Assembly (NCBI RefSeq): GCF_003129485.1
Contig: NZ_QFFG01000003.1
Span: forward strand, 186,001 to 250,000
Direction of reading: 5' to 3'
Length of the DNA: 64,000 nt
DNA from: Polaribacter aquimarinus
Lineage (GTDB): Bacteria; Bacteroidota; Bacteroidia; Flavobacteriales; Flavobacteriaceae
Positions 44,101 through 52,085 of this stretch are shown in pieces; the stretch's first letter is position 1; every line of letters starts with the position of its first letter. A model generated the notes under the pieces. The model did no database searches. It had not been told where the DNA came from and saw only the letters and a program-made list of their open reading frames with translations. The position numbers were made by a program, and so were the translations under genes.

Positions 44101-45506
44101 ACAGATGTATTATAGCCTTCACCAAAATCAATATATTTTCTGTAAATTAACTTGTTAAAGCTGTCTTCTTCATCAAAATCTAATAATTGAGGTGGATTGT
44201 ATTGTAAAAGACAAGATTGTTCTTTTTCCAGAATTTTTAATTCAATACCAAAAAATGATAATTTATTAGCTTTATCTTTTTTATTTAATTGAGGTGGCTC
44301 ATTTTCTTTTAACTTATACTCATTAACGTTTTCAATTATTAATTTCACATAAACTTTATCGTCATCATTATTAGGAATATAGTATTGAACGTGATATTTT
44401 AAGCTTTCTTTATCTTTTTCGTCAATTGCATTAGAGGGCTCCCTTTGTATCGCATTTCCATTCAGTTTTGGTAAATGGATTTCTTTTGTAAATTTTTCAG
44501 ATTGCCATACTGGGGAAGGATTATGTTCTTTTAGTATTGTTTTTAAGTCTTTTGTTATTTGCACTAACTGATTATAAATCTCGAGTTCTTTTATTAAGGC
44601 CTTATATTGAATATAATTAGATATTCCGTTTTGTAATTCTTTTTGAATAAAATCAGTTATTGAATCGGTAAAAATTGTGTAAACATTTGTATGGTGATGT
44701 TTGGATTCTGAAATAGAATAAAACTGCTTATTAGGATTTGCTAAACCAAAATATTTTATGCCATTATCTGATTTTAATTCAACAATCTCATTGTTGAATG
44801 CTTTGTTTAAGGCTGTGTGAAATTCTTCTTTTACATAGTCATTTAATAATTTGTAATCAATAGCGTAAATATCATCTTGATTAAAGTCTCTATTTGTATG
44901 AATAAATAAATTATTGCTTTTTTTAACTATACGAAAAGCTGAATTCAAATATTTTGAAGTGATATGTTCTATTTCTTCTTTATACTCTTTAACGTTTATA
45001 GCAATGTTGTTCTCTACTAAAGCCTTTTTTCTAATATGTTTATATTTTCTGTAAGAAAGTGAGATTTTTAAATCATCTTGGATGTTTTTGGTCATATCAA
45101 AAACAAATGACACCCCAAATGTGTTTGGATAGTTTTGTTGAGTTAATACAACGTTAGTTGATGTGTCTTCGGATATATTTTCATCATCTGCAGAAGTGTT
45201 TACAGCTACTTCATCAGTTTCATCGGTTTCATCGGTTTCTCCTTGAATTTCATTTCCCTCTTGATTCTTACTAGATTGAATAGTTCTTGGAAATAAAATA
45301 GCAGAACTATATTGATAAGCAGGAACTTCAGGTATAATTTCATCAAAATTATCCAAGGCAGGAACCTGAGAAAGGTCTTTGTCAGCGTATACTGATTTAT
45401 CCCAATCCTTAAGAAAAAAATACTTTTTATTATATGCACCAGGACCAATCACTTGTTGCTTAACATAGTTTTCTAAACTCTCTCTCTTATCTATAAATTT
45501 ATTCAT
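41169..45506 (-). CDS. drmA: DISARM-type helicase DrmA
   Basis: This 1445-residue protein carries an SF2-like helicase core: WFPTGGGKTEAYLG at about residue 700, LIIQDELHLLLGPLG with the DELH box at about 955, STNMISVGIDVSRFNTIVIN, and motif VI YIQASSRVARDEDG near 1240. A zinc-ribbon-like CPWCGGELF with a later Cys pair lies between motifs. This arrangement, including the GPLG following DELH, is that of DrmA. The ~650-residue N-terminal half has no recognisable domain and holds acidic repeats (ETDETDETDE). It overlaps the upstream 773-aa gene by 8 bp and precedes DrmB by 5 bp. Confidence 0.87.
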   Translation of the reverse strand: MNKFIDKRESLENYVKQQVIGPGAYNKKYFFLKDWDKSVYADKDLSQVPALDNFDEIIPEVPAYQYSSAILFPRTIQSSKNQEGNEIQGETDETDETDEVAVNTSADDENISEDTSTNVVLTQQNYPNTFGVSFVFDMTKNIQDDLKISLSYRKYKHIRKKALVENNIAINVKEYKEEIEHITSKYLNSAFRIVKKSNNLFIHTNRDFNQDDIYAIDYKLLNDYVKEEFHTALNKAFNNEIVELKSDNGIKYFGLANPNKQFYSISESKHHHTNVYTIFTDSITDFIQKELQNGISNYIQYKALIKELEIYNQLVQITKDLKTILKEHNPSPVWQSEKFTKEIHLPKLNGNAIQREPSNAIDEKDKESLKYHVQYYIPNNDDDKVYVKLIIENVNEYKLKENEPPQLNKKDKANKLSFFGIELKILEKEQSCLLQYNPPQLLDFDEEDSFNKLIYRKYIDFGEGYNTSVNWGTTNDDGLKFISSDFLPTQETPTVDFKPSKIIKSQNNIKSRIEDDSILSMRYLSTLSNVNNEQIIQGLNLFIDAYGDETRDSWINDKQSDLNDEKDLPEASKELLNKQLKACRNDYNRLKRNITLLANNSEAFAAFRTMNTAMFMQLHHSIESKKNKPFVPNQENSEEYYSNEKIYDKDGKESEYKWRSFQLAFILLNVDAFVKPDENDNTVKDVFGTGWPERNEIADLVWFPTGGGKTEAYLGIIAFAIALRRFTKGKRGYGTTVLMRYTLRMLTLQQFQRATILICALDVIRKDEFSLPNNLSLGDERITIGLFVGGDSLPNDWKRDQGGTNGTGMYDELKKISEFITNSQPISTNLPFTDCPWCGGELFVDENLNNISPNHTPENNSYGIDNQLNISCNTESCTFYAEYASSEADDDNCIPFRLFDEDIYKYPPTLLFGTVDKFAALANNVSTVPGARKKDSRRLIGKGYQRHVLPPELIIQDELHLLLGPLGSSVGLFEKSIDYLCTYTDDNGNKIKPKIVTSTATTRNTDKQIFALFNRRSEIFPKQGITCDDSFFAFYKRKESDIIKYESKRKYMGVLPIGKTQVWMQLRIISISLSHRLKYFKEKYRIDEVFEKPETLNELKKVFDYYHSILAYYNSLKDVGKAQSQLDHYLPGDINYVIKNTIPWSFFDRLIRKENEIKYSELTGRLSGEEVKTNLADIEKKWTLFELQEDSNDIALKKNNPPEFIISTNMISVGIDVSRFNTIVINSMPRNIAEYIQASSRVARDEDGIVFTVHHPFRSRDISHYQKFKEFHEKFYSYVEPISVTPFASKALDRYLAMYAIVIIRHNKELELMNNESARNINNDKIEIIKNIIKSEIQEVYHNAEELDKHLKDRKAGVKSTIDGIISIDELDDIDFKLNELLDNWMKRLGGIDSKHEIVYRIGPNQSMNDALFVNAIDENYPNHWKVSYSLREIGASAVIKTVQQ

Positions 45507-47820
45507 TTCTTATAGTTTTTATTTCAGTAAATTCAAGTTGGCTAAATATTGTTGATATTATAGATTCAGAAACTTCAACTTCAGTAATTTCACTTGAATC
45601 GGATATTTTAAAAATGGTATTATGTTGTTTCACTATTTCAGAAACTGATTCCAGAATTAATGGATTTTCAATTGTGCCTAACCAATTATTTTCTGTTAAT
45701 AGCTGTATAATTGTTTTATACATCTGTTTTAGTTCGTTCTGTTTACTTCTTCCATAATATGCAATAAAGGATAGTTGTTTGTCAGAGTCATTAATATTTA
45801 AGAACTCACAAATTATTGCCCAATCTTTTTTTCTCCTGGGTATTCTAAATTTTTGCTCGTCAATGAACTCTAAAGCATATGTTCTATCAAAGTAGTTTTG
45901 GTGCTGGTAGGAAATCCCTTTATTTTTTAGAACTTTATAGATGTTCTTTTTTGCAAATAACTGCTTTTGGTATCCGAAAACATCATGAGGTATGTCTACC
46001 AACTTATCATAAAAGTCATTTGATTGAAATAAACCAGAAATATCTGAATCTCTTATTATTCGATCTCCTATTTTTAAAGCTCTTGCTTTTACATATAATA
46101 ATGAATCTCTCCGCAATAGAACTTCCTCATTTGAAGGTATAGCTAAGTTGTCATTTATAATAACTAACTCATCATCATCATCATCATCATCATCAATGTC
46201 ATTATTAAACGTCTCGATTTCTTCTTCGTTTGTTTGTTCTAAATCTTCTTCGTTTGTTTGTTCTAAATCTTCTTCGTTTATATTTTCATCTTCTATATTT
46301 TCATCTTCTATATATTTCTTTCTGTAATTTTTTAAATCTGACCTAATTTTAGAGATTAGTTCTGTTTTTATTTTTTCTAATTCATCCTTATTTGTATCAT
46401 AATTATGATCTAATTTTTGTCTCACATCATTTAGCAATGGCCTGTATTGATAATTAAATAAATGAAATTTTATCCAAGGTTGATAACCAAAATATAGGAA
46501 ATCTGGTACAATAACATTAATTTGTTTGTTTGCAATACTTTGACTTTTATTTACTAATTCAATAATATTAAATGAGTCAAGGACTATTACGTGTTCAAAA
46601 TTTCCAAAATCCAGGGATTCAATAAATTCAACATTAGAATTAAGAGATTGCACATGATTTTTGAAATTATTGAATACAAACTCTAATCTTTTTTTTCTAT
46701 TACTTTTTAATTCGGGGAATAAGATTTTTGTTGAATCTGACATAATATCATGAATCCAATTTAAATGAATTACCTCTTCAATTATTTGTTCAATAATTCT
46801 AATTATTGGCTTTTCAGCAACCGCAGGAAAATCTTTTTTAAATTGAATCAACCACTGTTCTTTGGTTAATGAAGGATTTAAGAAAAGTAACCAATATTTA
46901 GGAAAAGGTGTGATGAACTTATTTAATTCTAGTCGAACCCATTGCTCTTTAAAAGACTTAAACAAATCATGCAATTTTTTAGTATGATTTGTGGTGACAA
47001 TCTCATAATTTAAATTTGTTTTAAGACTACTTTCGTCTTTTAATAAAATTAGATCATTTTCTAAAACTTCATTATTATACGCAAATCGATTATTAAAAAT
47101 TAAATTAAATTTTTTACTACCCAATTCTGTAAGAGGAAATATTGGTTTTAACGAATAAGGATATTTTATAGAAATAGAATTTTCATAATCTCTAGGTAGT
47201 TCCTTTTTAACTTCAATAGCCTCTTTTCTAGATAATTTCTGATTTAAAGGAAATAAATTTTCTGATATTAGGCTCTCATCTTGTGCGCCAACATTATTAA
47301 AGCTTAAGGTTTTTTCCTTAAGTTCAATGTATATTGGAAAATCAATAATGCTTGATTTACGAATACTTTTAAACAATTTAAATGTATTTTTAATTACACT
47401 TGCTTTGTTGTAGTCAATAATTTCTTCTTTTTTAAAAATAGGTAAAAAAGTGTCTAATTTTGTAAGTGTATCTTTTTGCCAAAGGACTAGATCGTCCTTT
47501 TGATTTTGAAACTCAAGTGTTAATTCTTCAGCTCTCTTATCTTTGGAATAATTGAATATATCAAAAAGGCATGTGCCTTCAAAATCAGATAACTTTTGAT
47601 TTTTTACAAGATTAAAAATAATTGTGAATGCTCTTACGTAATTAAAAGCAGTTATTTTAAATTCTTTGGAATAATATGGTAAATGTAATCTGAGTTTATC
47701 ACTGTTGGATTTCAAAAAATTGAAATACCAGAAACCAATAGTTCTTAATTTACCATTATCTTTCTCGTTAAGAAAATCTAAAGTAGTATTATGGATTTTT
47801 ACAAACTCTACTTTCTCCAT
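45499..47820 (-). CDS. 773-aa protein in the DrmE position of the DISARM-like operon
   Basis: I cannot assign this protein by motif. It has no membrane segment. A conserved-looking core lies at about 360-480 (ILFPELKSNRKKRLEF, VIVLDSFNIIELVNK, IVPDFLYFGYQPWIKFHLF). An acidic low-complexity linker at about 500-555 includes a tandem EEDLEQTN repeat and eight consecutive Asp encoded by a trinucleotide array. After it comes SLLYVKARALKIGDRIIRDSD. Class 2 DISARM has a large uncharacterised protein, DrmE, of similar size just before drmA, so a DrmE-like role is inferred from position. It overlaps its neighbours by 13 and 8 bp. Confidence 0.6.
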   Translation of the reverse strand: MEKVEFVKIHNTTLDFLNEKDNGKLRTIGFWYFNFLKSNSDKLRLHLPYYSKEFKITAFNYVRAFTIIFNLVKNQKLSDFEGTCLFDIFNYSKDKRAEELTLEFQNQKDDLVLWQKDTLTKLDTFLPIFKKEEIIDYNKASVIKNTFKLFKSIRKSSIIDFPIYIELKEKTLSFNNVGAQDESLISENLFPLNQKLSRKEAIEVKKELPRDYENSISIKYPYSLKPIFPLTELGSKKFNLIFNNRFAYNNEVLENDLILLKDESSLKTNLNYEIVTTNHTKKLHDLFKSFKEQWVRLELNKFITPFPKYWLLFLNPSLTKEQWLIQFKKDFPAVAEKPIIRIIEQIIEEVIHLNWIHDIMSDSTKILFPELKSNRKKRLEFVFNNFKNHVQSLNSNVEFIESLDFGNFEHVIVLDSFNIIELVNKSQSIANKQINVIVPDFLYFGYQPWIKFHLFNYQYRPLLNDVRQKLDHNYDTNKDELEKIKTELISKIRSDLKNYRKKYIEDENIEDENINEEDLEQTNEEDLEQTNEEEIETFNNDIDDDDDDDDELVIINDNLAIPSNEEVLLRRDSLLYVKARALKIGDRIIRDSDISGLFQSNDFYDKLVDIPHDVFGYQKQLFAKKNIYKVLKNKGISYQHQNYFDRTYALEFIDEQKFRIPRRKKDWAIICEFLNINDSDKQLSFIAYYGRSKQNELKQMYKTIIQLLTENNWLGTIENPLILESVSEIVKQHNTIFKISDSSEITEVEVSESIISTIFSQLEFTEIKTIRNE
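46166..46281 (-). repeat. in-frame microsatellites in the 773-aa gene
   Basis: A run of CAT/ATC triplets (about 46168-46194) encodes consecutive aspartates. Just beyond, a 24-base unit that includes TCTTCTTCGTTTGTTTGTTC occurs twice (about 46218-46270) and encodes EEDLEQTN twice; an ATATTTTCATCTTCT repeat follows. All keep the frame in multiples of three. Confidence 0.75.
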
Positions 47821-49475
47821 AAGATAATTTTAACTGCTTCCATTGCTCTTGTAACAGCAACATAGTTTTGTACTTTAGATTTTTCATTTAATTCATTTGT
47901 AATTAAGTATACAGATTTGTTTTCTAAGCCCCTATATTTAATTGGTGTTGTAAACCTTATTTTATTAGATGGAAGGTTAATGTTACCATCTTCGAGTTCC
48001 TCTAACTTATCTTTATAATAATCTTCTGCGATTTCTTTAAAAGAAACAATTAATTCACTATGAATTAAAATTATTTTTTCTGAATTTAAGAATATACGCT
48101 CATTAATGATTTCTTTAATTATTTTTAACTTATTCTCAAGAGTGACAACAATCTTGTCTTCTTTAGTTTTTTTACTATAAAGTATATTCTTTGATATAGT
48201 TATTATGTTTTTATTCTGTCCGCATCTATACGTTTCATCAAATAAATAGTGTGTAAAACCATTCTCTATATAAAAGTCAGTATAAAATGAGATATCACTA
48301 TAATTGTAAATGATGGTTTGTTTAGGATCATAAAGGACTAACAATTTAGGATGTTCCATTTTTTCCTCAAACTTTTCTATGAGCTCAAATAATCCCTCAT
48401 TAAAATATTCTTGAGCTTCATCAAAAATGATAAAATCTATTTCATCTGATACATTTTCATTTATAGCATTTTCATAATAAACTTTAAACTTTATTAAACT
48501 ATTATCTATCCCATAATCTCTAATTATGGCATGTTCAATTTTTGATTTTATTAATTTATTAGCACAATAGTATATGCCTTTTTGTTGCATTAAAATATTT
48601 TCCGCTAAAAACTTTTTTGCTAAAACAGTTTTTCCTGTTCCAGGCGCACCTTGTATTATTACTTTCCTATTTCTCTTTAAACCTTTTAAAGTTTCATAGT
48701 TTTCTTTTAAAATAATTTCAGAATTAATTCTTTCAGGATTATACCCATACGAAGATTGAGTTGGAAATAATTGAGATTTTAGCGATTTAATTTTTTTTGA
48801 GGACAGTACAGGATATTTTTCAAATATTTTTTTATTTATTTTTTCATTAGACCAACTTGGGTTAAGTTCTCTTAATATTTTGCTTCGTGAAGTTTTAGCT
48901 AATTTTAATATGAAATCATAAAAAAGTTTATTTATTGCTTTATCATCTTCACCTTCTTTTAAGTTTTCAAAATCTTTTTTTGAAAAAAGTAAATTTCTAT
49001 AGCCTTCTAATTGCGGCCCTCTTAAATGAAATCCTGCTTCATGAGGCAATACAATAGCTCTATATATAAAAACTCCCTCATCAATTAATTCTTTAAGTGT
49101 ATGTGTATATTCTTTTGCCTGATTAAAAGGGTTTTGAGTTTTGTAACCTCCGGGATTTGCTTTATTAAAAGAAAAATATTGATCGCTATTATCTACCTTT
49201 AAACCTCCCCCTTTAACTTCAAAAATTAATATTCCATACTTAGATAACAGAACAAAATCTATCTGACCTTCAACTTTTCCTTTACTTGCTGGATGTGTTG
49301 ATAAATTATAGTCATGTTTTAAAAACCATGATTCATTTTCTAAAAGTTTGTATTCATTAAATTTTAGAAATTGATTATATAGCCAAATTTCTCCATAAAG
49401 CGGAGAATTATCTTTTTTAGTTATACTTTTTTCTAAATTATTTTCCGGGTAATTGTTTAATAAGGTTACTGGCAT
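47808..49475 (-). CDS. NERD nuclease domain fused to SF1-type helicase/ATPase
   Basis: This 555-residue protein begins with a NERD (nuclease-related) domain at about 25-150. It has a PD-(D/E)xK-like arrangement: GQIDFVLLSKYGILIFEVKGG with Asp73, Glu86 and Lys88. A superfamily 1 NTPase domain follows: Walker A GAPGTGKT at 276-283, motif II DEAQ at 352-355, DETYRCGQNKNI, and a C-terminal YRGLENKSVYLI then VAVTRAME, matching UvrD-like motifs V and VI. It is probably a DNA nuclease-translocase. It overlaps the methyltransferase gene by 38 bp and the next gene by 13 bp. This fusion is not a standard core DISARM component. Confidence 0.83.
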   Translation of the reverse strand: MPVTLLNNYPENNLEKSITKKDNSPLYGEIWLYNQFLKFNEYKLLENESWFLKHDYNLSTHPASKGKVEGQIDFVLLSKYGILIFEVKGGGLKVDNSDQYFSFNKANPGGYKTQNPFNQAKEYTHTLKELIDEGVFIYRAIVLPHEAGFHLRGPQLEGYRNLLFSKKDFENLKEGEDDKAINKLFYDFILKLAKTSRSKILRELNPSWSNEKINKKIFEKYPVLSSKKIKSLKSQLFPTQSSYGYNPERINSEIILKENYETLKGLKRNRKVIIQGAPGTGKTVLAKKFLAENILMQQKGIYYCANKLIKSKIEHAIIRDYGIDNSLIKFKVYYENAINENVSDEIDFIIFDEAQEYFNEGLFELIEKFEEKMEHPKLLVLYDPKQTIIYNYSDISFYTDFYIENGFTHYLFDETYRCGQNKNIITISKNILYSKKTKEDKIVVTLENKLKIIKEIINERIFLNSEKIILIHSELIVSFKEIAEDYYKDKLEELEDGNINLPSNKIRFTTPIKYRGLENKSVYLITNELNEKSKVQNYVAVTRAMEAVKIILWRK

Positions 49476-51189
49476 TCTTTTTTCCTTTTTCGTTAGCTAC
49501 AGAAGCAATTTTATTTATAGCATATAAAGCAAATAATTGCTCCATTGGAATTTCATCTTTATATACAAATATTTCTCTTTCTTTTTGTTTAATCGTGTTA
49601 TTTCTTATCTCTAAGTTTCTAATAATTATGTTTACTTCATTTACTAATTCAGTAGGTTCTTTATAATTACCTTTAGATTCTTGTAATTCATACATTTTTT
49701 GTAAAGTAAGACTGTCTGCAATCTTCTCTGAGAAACCATTATTGATTATTCTTACAAATTGTTTTCCTGATTTATTTTTAATCAACAAAGGTTCAAAATC
49801 TTTATAATAATTATCTTGAACTATTTGATTCTTAAAATTTATACCTGTTCCATATTGTATTGAAGTAAACCATTTATTCTTTGCTTTTGATTTCTTATCA
49901 ATTTCATAATTCGATAGAGTAACTGTTATATTCCCCACTTTAATTGGGTGTCTTCTAAATCGAGAATTTTTTGTCCTTTTAGGTTGCTTATCAAATGATT
50001 TTTCTTTAAAATCATTCAGATTTCCGCTCTCAGAATGGATTACCTCTTTTTTAAGTTTTAGAGTTCTAGGTGTTTTTTTATTTAAACTTAATAATACTCG
50101 ATTAGCTAATGCCCTACTAACAGAAGGACAAACAGCATTACCAACTAAACGCCATTTAGAATTTATAGACCCGAGAAATTGATATGTAAATGGGAACCCC
50201 ATTAAACTAGCAGCTTCTCTTATTGTAGGTGTTCTATATTCACCATTGCCCTTTCTATTATATTCTGATTTATAAATTAATGCTTCACGAGATGTACCAC
50301 TTTTTGTTGCAGTAATTGTTCTACTTGGTTTATTTAAATTTTCAGGGAATGACATTTTCCCCATACAATAGTGATTAATTTTATGCTCCTTAGATTGACT
50401 CCATTCACTTTTGTATAAACCACTATCATAGAAATGATCAGTAACATCGCATTGATTTAGTGTTATCCCCTTATAAACAGGGTCTTTTATTTCTAAATCT
50501 GACTCTTTAGATATTGGAGAAGGCATATTTTTTATTAATTTACCTAAAGTATTCCAATTTGGTAAATTATCTTCTACCTTATTCGAATGCGTTTGCCCCG
50601 GAATAATTAATTTATTACAAGAAATAATTTCACCTGAAATAGCCCTTCTTCGAGCCTGATAAGACCCATAATCTGCGGAATTCATTATTATAGTATTGTC
50701 CCTTAAATTTAAAGCCTCAGATTTTGGATCTATACAGTTTTCTAATGCCCAATCTGTTAAATCTAAATCTTTAAAAGAATAAATATTACTTATGTATTTT
50801 TTTGAATTAACCACATTTTCCATAAACCAAGCTTTTAATACGGAATCTTTTTTATGTTTTTTAACAGCTACTATTCTTAAAAAGCATTTTGTTAAATCTA
50901 AACCTAAAGACTTATCTGCTTTACCGGACTTATTTGAACTTGAAAATGAAACACATGGAGGTGAGCCAATTATGATCTCTGTATTAGGTAAATTATTTAT
51001 TTCTTTTATAGAATTTTTAAATTTTAATATATCTGTAACTTCAGAATCAGTTCCAAAATTATGATTATATGTATTAATTGCTGGTTGCCAGTTATCATAA
51101 CCTCTATGGATTTCAAAGCCCATCTGATTAAATCCTTCAGAAAAGCCTCCAGCTCCACAAAAAAAATCAATTACATTTAATTTACTCAT
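49438..51189 (-). CDS. DNA (cytosine-5) methyltransferase of the DISARM-like operon
   Basis: This 583-residue enzyme has the C5-methyltransferase motifs in order: motif I FFCGAGGFSEGF at 9-20, motif IV GSPPCVSFS with catalytic Cys79, motif VI ENV at 124-126, motif VIII QARRR at 178-182, RTITATKSG near 290, and motif X GNAV at 350-353. Class 2 DISARM uses a C5 methyltransferase (DrmMII) to mark host DNA. After residue 370 there is an unusual extension of about 210 residues with no recognised fold. It is the first gene of the nine-gene operon, downstream of a candidate promoter and palindrome. Confidence 0.9.
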   Translation of the reverse strand: MSKLNVIDFFCGAGGFSEGFNQMGFEIHRGYDNWQPAINTYNHNFGTDSEVTDILKFKNSIKEINNLPNTEIIIGSPPCVSFSSSNKSGKADKSLGLDLTKCFLRIVAVKKHKKDSVLKAWFMENVVNSKKYISNIYSFKDLDLTDWALENCIDPKSEALNLRDNTIIMNSADYGSYQARRRAISGEIISCNKLIIPGQTHSNKVEDNLPNWNTLGKLIKNMPSPISKESDLEIKDPVYKGITLNQCDVTDHFYDSGLYKSEWSQSKEHKINHYCMGKMSFPENLNKPSRTITATKSGTSREALIYKSEYNRKGNGEYRTPTIREAASLMGFPFTYQFLGSINSKWRLVGNAVCPSVSRALANRVLLSLNKKTPRTLKLKKEVIHSESGNLNDFKEKSFDKQPKRTKNSRFRRHPIKVGNITVTLSNYEIDKKSKAKNKWFTSIQYGTGINFKNQIVQDNYYKDFEPLLIKNKSGKQFVRIINNGFSEKIADSLTLQKMYELQESKGNYKEPTELVNEVNIIIRNLEIRNNTIKQKEREIFVYKDEIPMEQLFALYAINKIASVANEKGKKNASNLIKQLPGK

Positions 51190-51253
51190 GATAGATAACG
51201 GGGTTATTGGAAAGTCGTTCTAGACCTCCTCTTAATTCAATTTTCATCAACCA

Positions 51254-51284
51254 TAAAGTTATTTGTTTTTCATTGAATAAACAA
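51254..51284 (-). promoter_or_regulatory. candidate promoter of the DISARM-like operon
   Basis: On the minus strand a -33 TTG (51284-51282, within TTTTTG) is separated by 20 bp from TAACTTTA (51261-51254), one mismatch from TAnnTTTG. It lies 65 bp before the methyltransferase ATG and is the best promoter match in the gap. Confidence 0.45.
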
Positions 51285-51317
51285 AAACTCCAATTAAAAA
51301 TAACAAAGAAAATTTTA

Positions 51318-51336
51318 TGAATGAAAAAATCATTCA
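51318..51336. promoter_or_regulatory. palindrome upstream of the DISARM-like operon promoter
   Basis: TGAATGA (51318-51324) and TCATTCA (51330-51336) are perfect 7-bp inverted repeats around AAAAA. They lie about 35 bp upstream of the -33 element, a position suited to a regulator. No T-run follows on either strand that would make it a terminator. Confidence 0.45.
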
Positions 51337-51394
51337 CCAACTTATTAAAAACCCTTCTGAACTTAAAATAGAAATAAGGTTATGTATAAAAAAT

Positions 51395-51415
51395 AAGGAG
51401 ACTTGAAGTCTCCTT
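51395..51415 (-). terminator. terminator after the GIY-YIG gene
   Basis: AAGGAGACTT and AAGTCTCCTT form a perfect 10-bp inverted repeat around one G. On the minus strand it is followed by ATTTTTTAT, so it ends the transcript coming from the GIY-YIG gene and isolates the defence operon. Confidence 0.8.
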
Positions 51416-51428
51416 AATTATTATCTAT

Positions 51429-52085
51429 TTATAGATACCGCCAATAAAAATCTCCACAAGTTCTACGTTCTCCTCTACAAACTTTAGCAATACTTGTTTT
51501 ATTAAAACCAGTTTGCTTTGCAGCTTCTGAAACAGAATTAAATCTATTTATTACCCTACCTTTAAATGATATCTGTAAAACTTTTTTCTTTCTATTATCT
51601 TTCAAATAAGCTGGAAAAGAAGATGAGTAAGACCAAACATACCCTTTACAACTTTTACTATTACCATCACAGGCTTTCCCAATAGCTGATTTAACTGCAT
51701 TTACTGCATTACCTGCACTTTGCAACGAGGAAAAAGTATTTATTAAAGTTCCTTTAAAATCATATTGGTAGATTGTCTTTTGAATTCCTCCTCCTACATC
51801 TAAATTATATCCGTTCTCTAGACAATCATATTTAAGAATATATTCTTTTTCTTTACTCGCTAATTCATCTACTGACTTTGCAGTGTCGACTTGCTCCCAT
51901 CTGAAAGCTTCTGAACCATAAGTAGCTATAGCTTTATGAAATTCATAACTTTTTCCTTTTGCTGACTTTTTTAAATGGTCTTTTTTCCTGGCACCTATAC
52001 TTTTTGTGGTGATTCCAATATAAGATTTACCACTTTCTGTATGAGTAACTTTGTATACAACTCCTTTATTTTCCATTATCTTCAC
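51429..52085 (-). CDS. GIY-YIG endonuclease with NUMOD1 repeats
   Basis: This protein of up to 218 residues has an N-terminal GIY-YIG nuclease domain: VVYKVTHTESGKSYIGIT, with the YIG at 22-24, an Arg near 33 and a Glu in KEKEYILKYD. Two NUMOD1-type DNA-binding modules follow: IYQYDFKGTLINTFSSLQSA around 105-150 and VLQISFKGRVINRFNSVSEA around 170-218. This is the layout of phage free-standing homing endonucleases. An internal ATG at 52076 would give a shorter overlap with the upstream ATPase gene. It may be a selfish passenger or may cut competing elements. Confidence 0.87.
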   Translation of the reverse strand: MKIMENKGVVYKVTHTESGKSYIGITTKSIGARKKDHLKKSAKGKSYEFHKAIATYGSEAFRWEQVDTAKSVDELASKEKEYILKYDCLENGYNLDVGGGIQKTIYQYDFKGTLINTFSSLQSAGNAVNAVKSAIGKACDGNSKSCKGYVWSYSSSFPAYLKDNRKKKVLQISFKGRVINRFNSVSEAAKQTGFNKTSIAKVCRGERRTCGDFYWRYL

